DNA of 64,000 nt from the NCBI GenBank assembly GCA_022559985.1, contig JAFJTR010000017.1:390003-454002 (forward strand). Direction: 5' to 3'. This DNA comes from Parastagonospora avenae f. sp. tritici 18332-5. Its lineage: Eukaryota > Ascomycota > Dothideomycetes > Pleosporales > Phaeosphaeriaceae. The notes beneath the pieces are model-generated. The model was not told the DNA's origin. It searched no databases and saw nothing but the letters and a program-made list of their open reading frames with translations. A program made the translations under genes and the position numbers. Below, piece by piece: positions 57,080 through 64,000 of the stretch (its first letter is position 1; each line of letters starts with the position of its first letter).

Positions 57080-58239
57080 CTACTGTGGATACTATGACCT
57101 CTCGTCCGACATGACAGCGTTCTAGATCCGGTTGCACGTCAAACCGAAACTGTGAACAAGCTCCACAAACATGGCCTACCTGTGGACAGGTCGCGTGAAG
57201 TCTCTTGTTGATATTTTGCAAAGTCATTTTGATGGCCACTCCAGAGTAGCCAGACCCGATCACTGGTGATTATGAAGATCGGGTCCTGTAGTCCGATATT
57301 TGGAGATGTTAGGAGAGCCGATATAGAATCTGATGGGTTCTTTTCTAGTCGCGGTTCCATTGTTAAGGAGAAGAGATGATCGCTCATAGATAAGGAACGT
57401 CCTGAGATATTATGCAATGTGCCTGGTCAGATGTACCATCTTGAGAAGGCAGCTTGCGCGACAACGCTACATCTGATTCGATATCTCCTCAGTCGCACGC
57501 TCATTCTATACACGGGATACTACATGCTGACCCCGCACAATGTAACAGCGAGCGTCGTTCTTATCGGGCGAGGCATCCAGAGCACAGCCCCTGTGAGCTA
57601 TTGAGCCATGATCGCCGCGCAACACGGGGCAGGGAAATGCGTTGAGGACAGTACACATCGGAGTGACTCTGGCTCTTAATAGGCTACTGTCCATGCTGGA
57701 GCTCGTCCGCTGCAGCTATTGTCCGTCGTCTTTCGCATACCTGAGCAAACTGTCGGCTGGGGTGAATCCTCCGCATGGCGGATGTCGATTGAGTAGCTGT
57801 TTCATTGTAAACACAGAGCTGACAGTGCTCGAGTGGTATGGCTTGTTGCTAGATTGTTGGTGCGATGAAGAGTGATACTCAGATGCTATTGGATGGAAGG
57901 AGCCCGGGCGCACTAGTACCACTGGAAGGTACTTGCGCCAATTGAAATGTCATCATCGTCGAAGCACGAGCGTAATCACGTGTCCAGTGTTTGGATACGT
58001 TCGACGCGAAGTCCTTCATAGATGACATGCGTGAATCGATACATGAATTGGCAGAGCGCGGTCCTATTACCCATACTGTAGTCGTGACTCGTAAATCGTG
58101 AATGCGAGACGCGCAAGTTGCAATGCATTGTGGTACGAGCCGGAAAAGATGCATGTCACCATGAATGACTTCCAAGCACTTTGCGAATCGTCAAAGGCAA
58201 GCGTGAAATGTGTTGAAGATACAAAGGTGCGACTATCTT
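57080..58239. other. Intergenic region
   Basis: About 1.16 kb. It may hold a missing 5' exon of the HET pseudogene (a Cys-containing frame, GHVCGACSQFRFDV, lies at about 57160) and the 3' UTR of the Whi5/Nrm1-like gene. No complete gene seen. Confidence 0.35.
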
Positions 58240-59315
58240 CTACCGCCGACCCGACATCAGCTCCATTAACCCCACTGCAGCATTGCCCTGATTAACACTG
58301 CTCGAGAGGTTACCTGCCTGGTAGCTCTCGTCCTTGAGCTGCTGTAGCCTCTGATGCGCGCTCTCGGCGATGTCGGCATCGTCGTCCTCTCCCAGCTGCG
58401 CGGTCCGGCTCGGAGGGGGGCCGTAGGTGTCCTTCGGGACTGCGAAATGTACTGGTGGCTGACCAAGCTTGCCAATAGGTCGGAATGGGTCCAGATTCGC
58501 CTTGACGAAGATGGGCTGCGGCTGTGGTGAAGACACAGTAATGTTTGGCACCTCCATAGAGGCTGAAGGCGGCGAGCTGGCCTCGAATGATGATATTATG
58601 TCCTTGCCCCTCTTCGTCTCTTGGTTGGTCCTGACTTTATAAAGGGCGAACTTGAGACGCGTTCGCATATTCTCTGCGCGCGTCTTCTTGGGCTGTTCGG
58701 TGGGAGCTGATGTCGGCGCGGGGGCGGGGCCGTCTGCTGGAGCCGCCTGTTCGCTCTTCTGGCTCGCGCACAGCTCGTAGTTCAGCAAGTCGGAGAAAGA
58801 CTGATTGCTTTTCTGTGAGTTTTGGACAGGTTCGGGCTCTGGTGTCGGTGTATTGCGCTCAGTGGGCGATCCAGGATCTGGGAGGGCAACTGGATGGTTT
58901 TCCTGGTACAGTGAGCATTCTGATGACGCGTTTCAATGTTTGATTGACGTACTATGTGCTGTTGCATGGCATCAGCTGTGAGTCGCATGCCCGAAATCCA
59001 CATGCTCTCGTCGCGCGCATGAGCAAGCATCTTGCCGCTACCTGGCTTTTCGGCGTCCTCGACCTCTTCGATACTTCGCTTCTTGCCGTACGTGAGAGCA
59101 GCAGGAGAAGCCACGAGGTTCTCTTTGTCAGCGAAGACGGAAGGTGTGTGCGACGTGAGCTTCTTCAGTGGGCTCCGTGGTCGTGTGGCTTCGGACGAAT
59201 CAATGACTGGCGAGTTGATGGCTCTCGGTGTCAAGTCGCCCAAAGCGCGTCGTGATGGGGTGTGATGAGGGCTTTGGTGGGTACTCATATCTAGTCTATA
59301 TGGTGTTGTGCTCAT
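58240..59315 (-). CDS. Whi5/Nrm1-like G1/S transcriptional repressor
   Basis: Exons 58953..59315 and 58240..58902 on the minus strand encode 341 residues. The 50-nt intron (donor GTACGT, acceptor TACCAG) joins DAMQQHI to ENHPVALPDP. The key mark is TRLKFALYKVRTNQ (about 202-215), the GTB motif by which Whi5 and Nrm1 bind the SBF/MBF transcription factors. FADKENLVAS holds a KEN box (64-66), the APC/C degron, as expected for an Nrm1-type cell-cycle repressor. Many Ser/Thr-Pro sites suggest CDK control; the rest is disordered. The gene diverges from the GH5 glucanase gene. A second Met at codon 10 is an alternative start. Confidence 0.8.
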
Positions 59316-60234
59316 GTTATTGTTGCGACTTAGACGCGTCGAGACAAAACAAGCCGGTTGGTGCAGGCAACGTTCGTTATGAGCCAGCAGGAATGATGTG
59401 GAAGGATAGTGTCTTGTACAGTATCTCAGGCTGAGGTTTGAGACAGCTCAGAGGGAATCAATCATAGATGTTGTTGTGAGTAAGGTCGCGTTCGAGGTTG
59501 GGAAGTCGCATAGCAGGATTGGAAGCTACGACCACCGTGAACGCGATTGGTGGGGTCAGCAAGGGTCTCGCCTGCCCGCCCTCCCGCCTCCACCCACCAA
59601 CTCTCCACCCTTCGTGTCCTCTGCATCGATGCATCATGAATCCGGCATTCCTTGCGTGTTCTTCTTCTCTTCGCTGTAGGAGAATGACCGCAGCTTCACT
59701 TCTGCAGAGTTCAATGGACACTGCGACCCTGCTGCACATTACACGCTATGATACCAGTTCGCTGAGGCGTATATCCTCATTTCACACTCACGCATCACAA
59801 CAGCACCAGGACCCATGGAATAAAGAACGTGCATCCAAGGGCTTGAACGTCACCGCTTTCCAGTCACATGAACTGCAAGAGCTGGCCCAAACCACAAATG
59901 ATTCTGCATCTGAAAGCAAGATATAGCTTGCACGGCATATAGACGTGCTTCACATCTCATATCGATAGGCGCAAATGCCACCGCGGCCGCAGTGGATCTT
60001 GCCATACGTCATCGCTGGAATATGCGCGTGCAAGTCGCGTATGCGCACGGCTTCCAAACTATTGAATGTCTGAGTTGAACTGGCGTCTTCAACATTTATT
60101 GTTCATTCCAATGCGTTTGTGTAACACTCCTCACATCACACAACGAAAACATTCTCAGCGCCCAAGGGGATAAGCAAATATATGCTGCCACGAGCTATTG
60201 CACGAGAACAACAACTCGCAAGTAATTCGAAGCC
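59316..60234. other. Divergent promoter region
   Basis: About 920 nt between the Whi5/Nrm1-like (minus) and GH5 (plus) starts. The 142-codon ORF at 59498..59926 has no motif and is not called. Confidence 0.4.
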
Positions 60235-61908
60235 ATGCGCTCGTTCGCTATCTTCCTAACATTAGGCAGTCTTACCGCGATGAAGGGCTTCTTCCAAAAG
60301 GCTAAAGCTGAGCTGCAAGGCATCACGCAGCAGCTTGACTCTAATGCAGCTTATCCGGGATCAACAGGATCATCATCAAACCAACCCAGAGACTCTTCTG
60401 ATGCAGGACATCAATTGCGCAACGGTATTCCAGAACCAACGACTCTGGATATCATGCGTTATCGCTATCATCATGGTACAAATCTCGGCTCTGTGTACGT
60501 AATCGAACGGTGGCTCCAGCCGTCGCGGTTCCCAGACGGTGCGAAAGGGTCGAGTGAGCTTGCAGCCGTAAAAGCGTGGGTCGATAAGATCGGTTTGGAC
60601 GCTACACAGCGAAAGTATGAAGACTACTGGGATACCGCAATTACCAAGGAGGACATACAATGGCTCGTGAATAAAGCCAAGGGCACGACCATTCGGCTGC
60701 CCATCGGATATTTCGATCTGCCAGGGCGCAAGTTTACACGTGGAACCCCGTTCGAACCTTATGCTCAAGTTTATAACGGAGCCTGGTACAGCATTCGCAA
60801 GCTCATTGCTCGACTACGAGAGCACTCCATTGGCGTACTAATCGACTTGCACGCACTCCCAGGCGGCGCCAACAACCAGGAGCACTCAGGCACCAACAGC
60901 GGTCGTGCGGAGCTTTGGAATTCCACCTCGAATCGTGCGCTCGGGGTGAGCTGCTGCGAGTTCCTTGCTCGAGATGTTCAGACCGGTTCCGACCTCGTAG
61001 GCATACAACTTGCCAACGAAGCTGAGTGGGACGCCCCAGGTATGTATGAGTGGTATGATCAGTGTATATCCGCCATCTCGGCGGTCGATTCCAGCATTCC
61101 GGTCATCATATCAGATGGCTGGAACCTGAACAAGTCTATCAAGTACTCTCTTAGCAAGAATTCGGTATATGCCAAGCAACCAACAGCACCAGTTGTCATC
61201 GACACACACTACTATTGGGCTTTCACTGACGAGGACAAGAAGAAGTCTCCTCAAGAAGTCACCAGTGAGGTCTATTCGAAACTCAAAGAGCTCGATGGTA
61301 AAGAGGGCTCCGTCGTTGATCGAGGCGCCTCACAGGTCATCGTTGGTGAATACTCTTGCGTCTTAGCCAATGAATCATGGTCAAGATGCAATGAAACATC
61401 AAAGGAAGAGTGCGTGACAGATTTCGGTCGAGCTCAAAGCAAGCAATGGCAAGATCGTGCAGGCGGCAGTTTCTTCTGGACATGGAAGATGGACTGGATG
61501 CCGGGAGGCGAATGGGGTTTCGGGGCTCAAACTGATGCGGGAAATATCGTGCCGTCCAAGCACGCAACTCTTTCACAGCAGAACAAGATTACACGACTCC
61601 AGAAAGCGATCCGAGAACGTGATGCTCGATTACATGGTGCCCGGGAGGCGCACATCACATACTGGCGTCGCGCGGACCCCAATGGCAAGTACGAACATGA
61701 AAAATATGAGCACGGATGGCGAGTTGGTTATCAAGACGCTTTTGCATTCCTCGAAGGGCGTGCAACCCAAGGAGACCGGATTGGAATGCTGGAAATGTGG
61801 ATATTGAAAAGATTGAGAGATAGTGGTTACCGTGGCGGCCTCACGTGGCAATTCGAACACGGCTTGAGAAAAGGCATCCAGGATTTCTACAGCGCTGTTG
61901 AACTATAA
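60235..61908 (+). CDS. GH5 family glucanase (YBR056W-like)
   Basis: A single exon of up to 557 residues. GH5 marks: YRYHHGTNLGSVYVIERW, TTIRLPIGYFDL, VLIDLHALPGGANNQEHSG, the acid/base Glu in GIQLANEAEWD (E262), IDTHYYWAF, the nucleophile in VIVGEYSC (E372), and SFFWTWKMDW. This set matches the fungal exo-beta-1,3-glucanase-related group typified by yeast YBR056W, which is intracellular. Residues 1-15 (MRSFAIFLTLGSLTA) look hydrophobic, but the family usually begins near codon 16 (MKGFFQKAKAEL), so the true start may be 60280 with no secretion signal. A C-terminal extension of about 110 residues (ITRLQKAIRERDAR to GIQDFYSAVEL) is also known in these proteins. The next gene starts only 57 bp after the stop. 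Confidence 0.88.
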   Translation: MRSFAIFLTLGSLTAMKGFFQKAKAELQGITQQLDSNAAYPGSTGSSSNQPRDSSDAGHQLRNGIPEPTTLDIMRYRYHHGTNLGSVYVIERWLQPSRFPDGAKGSSELAAVKAWVDKIGLDATQRKYEDYWDTAITKEDIQWLVNKAKGTTIRLPIGYFDLPGRKFTRGTPFEPYAQVYNGAWYSIRKLIARLREHSIGVLIDLHALPGGANNQEHSGTNSGRAELWNSTSNRALGVSCCEFLARDVQTGSDLVGIQLANEAEWDAPGMYEWYDQCISAISAVDSSIPVIISDGWNLNKSIKYSLSKNSVYAKQPTAPVVIDTHYYWAFTDEDKKKSPQEVTSEVYSKLKELDGKEGSVVDRGASQVIVGEYSCVLANESWSRCNETSKEECVTDFGRAQSKQWQDRAGGSFFWTWKMDWMPGGEWGFGAQTDAGNIVPSKHATLSQQNKITRLQKAIRERDARLHGAREAHITYWRRADPNGKYEHEKYEHGWRVGYQDAFAFLEGRATQGDRIGMLEMWILKRLRDSGYRGGLTWQFEHGLRKGIQDFYSAVEL

Positions 61909-61965
61909 GTAGTCGGTCTCATTCACCGCCGTTAATGTTGGACTAGCGCGCAGGTGCCGTTTGCT

Positions 61966-63666
61966 ATGACTTCACTACCGGTATCCCAGAGTATCACGAT
62001 CTCTGTGAGACCTAATGGCAACAGTACACCTGGACCTGAGCATAAACAATCGCCGCTCACCTTTGATTGCAGACCATGGTCAACTTCTCTCAACATTATC
62101 GTCGGCTGTTCCGAATATCCTCATCCTCGCGAATTAAGTCAATTTACACGACCAAAGGACCCCACAACCTTGTCTATGAATATCGATCATCTCATGATTG
62201 ACAGCCCACGCCTCGAAGCGGACGCCGAAACAGCGTCCCTGCTCAAAGAGCCCGTACTTCGACCCTACCAAGCCTACTGCGTGACGGAAGCGTCTTCGAG
62301 GGCTCCCAGTCCGAGTTCGCTCATACCTCAACCTTTGCGCATCCGACCTTCAAACCTCAAAGATCTTGGTTCTGAACCGCAATCATTGCCAAGCTGGCCT
62401 GATCCCAAGACACCAGCGACGTACGCTCAACGGAATGACAGTCTTGCGATATTGTTCAAAGAGGGAAAAGAAGGCAATGAAAAACATAAGCTGTCCAATC
62501 AAGTACTTCCCTCCCACCGCACAAACCTAGAATCTCAAGATCACATTACACAAGCTGTCACTCCACGCGGAAGCCACCCACTAGTGACCAGTCAAACTAG
62601 CACGTACGACGAAACACCATCACATTTGCGGATGCAACAGACAAGCCGAAACCACGTAACAGCACCCACAGCGTATCGTCGAAAGCTATTGCCACAACAT
62701 TTCAGTGGCTCAAACATGGGCCATTACCCATTGCCGCCGCTCCCATTTGGGTCTACACATCGCCCAGACCTCGATTGTGCCGCAAGTGGACGATCAGAGA
62801 CAGCAGAACATCAAGAAGAGAACTTATATCACACATTGCGCAGTGCACAAATTTCGATCCGCTCCACAGAAAGGCACAACAACTACGAACAGTCTCCGGT
62901 CATTGGGCATCCCTGCGAAGATCTACCATTGCCAATGAGTGAAGAAATACACTCAAGAGATCCCACATACTTCTCAGAAGCGACTGCGATAAGTCCAATA
63001 GAACTAAGCCCTTCCCTTGTTCGAACATCACCCAACGATGTGCCCGCACCAAGCCCGGATGGACGTTCACGACCAAGCTATGCTCGTGCGGATCAACCGC
63101 AATTCGAGTCATCTGAGAAATTATACATTTCCCGGGGCCTTCTTTCCGAAATGGAAGACGACAGGCGCGCATATCGTAGAACGCAGCCTAAAGACGCCCA
63201 GCTGAAATACCAATTCGGCCGTCGTCCAGACATACGACTCGACGTTCCGCCTCCAACTCCACCACACACATCACTGCTGAACTCGACGCAAATCAAACAA
63301 TCGAATAAACCAATTTATCCGCCTCGATCAACTGCATTGCTCGACCAACCGCTCTTCTTCCCATACAGTTCCCCCAAACCCGGCTCAGGACCTCGCCCGC
63401 CACCGTGGGGATCCAGCGACAATCTTGAACTCCGCCGTCAAACGCGCAGCAACGCCCGCGAACGCGAAGATGCGCGCAAAATGCGCGACAGCGGATGTTC
63501 CATCTACAAGAGCTCGGATTCAACGGAGAGTGTGCGCGAGAACACGATGAGGAGGGAGGTCGAAGAGTACAGAGAGCAGGTGTTGAGATTGTATCCGGAT
63601 CTGGAGTTCGATGGGGAGAAGAATGAGGAAGGGGGATGTTGCTGGTGTTTGTGTGTGGTTATGTGA
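61966..63666 (+). CDS. Disordered protein with C-terminal CaaX box, family unknown
   Basis: A single open frame of 566 residues starting MTSLPVSQSITISV; four codons upstream are open only from a GTG, so the ATG at 61966 is chosen. The protein is hydrophilic, rich in Ser, Pro and Arg, with no known domain. A short helical, charged segment (NTMRREVEEYREQVLRLYPD) lies close to the end. The last residues are EEGGCCWCLCVVM. CVVM is a good CaaX box (Met favours farnesylation), and the three nearby Cys could be palmitoylated, predicting membrane attachment. I do not recognise the family. It lies 57 bp downstream of the GH5 stop, very close for a fungal promoter. Confidence 0.75.
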   Translation: MTSLPVSQSITISVRPNGNSTPGPEHKQSPLTFDCRPWSTSLNIIVGCSEYPHPRELSQFTRPKDPTTLSMNIDHLMIDSPRLEADAETASLLKEPVLRPYQAYCVTEASSRAPSPSSLIPQPLRIRPSNLKDLGSEPQSLPSWPDPKTPATYAQRNDSLAILFKEGKEGNEKHKLSNQVLPSHRTNLESQDHITQAVTPRGSHPLVTSQTSTYDETPSHLRMQQTSRNHVTAPTAYRRKLLPQHFSGSNMGHYPLPPLPFGSTHRPDLDCAASGRSETAEHQEENLYHTLRSAQISIRSTERHNNYEQSPVIGHPCEDLPLPMSEEIHSRDPTYFSEATAISPIELSPSLVRTSPNDVPAPSPDGRSRPSYARADQPQFESSEKLYISRGLLSEMEDDRRAYRRTQPKDAQLKYQFGRRPDIRLDVPPPTPPHTSLLNSTQIKQSNKPIYPPRSTALLDQPLFFPYSSPKPGSGPRPPPWGSSDNLELRRQTRSNAREREDARKMRDSGCSIYKSSDSTESVRENTMRREVEEYREQVLRLYPDLEFDGEKNEEGGCCWCLCVVM

Positions 63667-64000
63667 TGGGGTGGGGAAGTTGAAGAGGGGGAGATTTGAG
63701 TTATGGCTGTGAATAATCAGAGAGCGTGAGGCTTCACGCCGGGTTCTTGGTCCATTATTTTGTGTCAATGATGCATAACATGCCCGTGCGCGTGATGCGC
63801 GCGGAACACCATTTCTGAGATCACAAAGTTGAGGCTATAACAACACGTACAATAGCTATTATCGCAAACTTTCTTGGTGGTTTAGTAAAAAAGACCTTGC
63901 GATCATTTTGTACTATTTGAATTTACTTGGAAGCTTGACGTTGCGTCCCCGTGACGTCACCTTTGGTGGAGGAGATGGAGAGCGAGCAACAGCTTGCCCA
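63667..64000. other. Downstream region to window edge
   Basis: 334 nt after the CaaX protein. A GTGACGTCAC palindrome (CRE/ATF-like) lies at about 63950-63959 and could belong to the promoter of a gene beyond the edge. Confidence 0.4.

Noticed and set aside
56883..57263. Separate 126-codon minus gene with CGAC and CPTC motifs
   Set aside because: It overlaps the HET frame and has no start or domain; at best part of a 5' exon of the HET pseudogene.

Overview
The window is nuclear DNA from a filamentous ascomycete. Genes are broken by many short introns (about 45-60 nt) with GT..AG ends and CTAAC/CTGAC branch points. The gene content is typical of Pezizomycotina: pacC, xlnR, HET-domain genes, Ure2-type GST, GH10 xylanase and a TeaR-like prenylated protein. 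Dothideomycetes is my best guess at class; that is inference only.

Layout. 0-5.4 kb: 3' end of a sterol O-acyltransferase gene (cut by the window edge), a DUF3074 coiled-coil protein, a disrupted small coding trace, an FSH1-type serine hydrolase and ribosomal protein eS12. 6.4-15.4 kb: a CaaX-ended TeaR-like protein, a doubtful small ORF, a ferric reductase, a nucleoside hydrolase with two micro-exons, and a secreted GH10 xylanase. 16.8-17.9 kb: a decayed ankyrin-like relic. 18.5-26.6 kb: pacC, a Par32-like DUF3602 protein, a KEN-box basic protein of unknown function, and a BAG-domain co-chaperone whose frame opens with GTG rather than ATG. 26.6-29.5 kb: no gene, but a Pol III-like B-box followed by a T-run. 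29.5-33.0 kb: a divergent pair, a Gfo/Idh/MocA oxidoreductase and a DapA-family aldolase. 34.0-36.7 kb: an xlnR homologue, followed by 4.2 kb without a recognisable gene. 40.9-48.3 kb: Ure2-like GST, branchpoint-binding protein (SF1/BBP) and a myotubularin phosphatase. 49.6-57.1 kb: an accessory block with a C2H2 zinc-finger gene, a decayed paralogue of it, an intact HET gene, and a HET gene that is open over about 2 kb except for two in-frame TAG codons. 58.2-63.7 kb: a Whi5/Nrm1-like repressor, a GH5 glucanase and a second CaaX-ended protein.

Functional themes. XlnR is the regulator of xylanase genes in related fungi, and a GH10 xylanase lies in the same window, though 20 kb away. The promoter between the oxidoreductase and the aldolase carries one XlnR-type GGCTAA site, and that pair may form a small sugar-acid catabolic unit. 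The zinc-finger/HET block looks like fast-evolving non-self-recognition territory. Its lesions (CAA to TAA, TGG to TAG) fit repeat-induced point mutation. The TAG-only HET gene is also a candidate for UAG-to-UGG mRNA editing.
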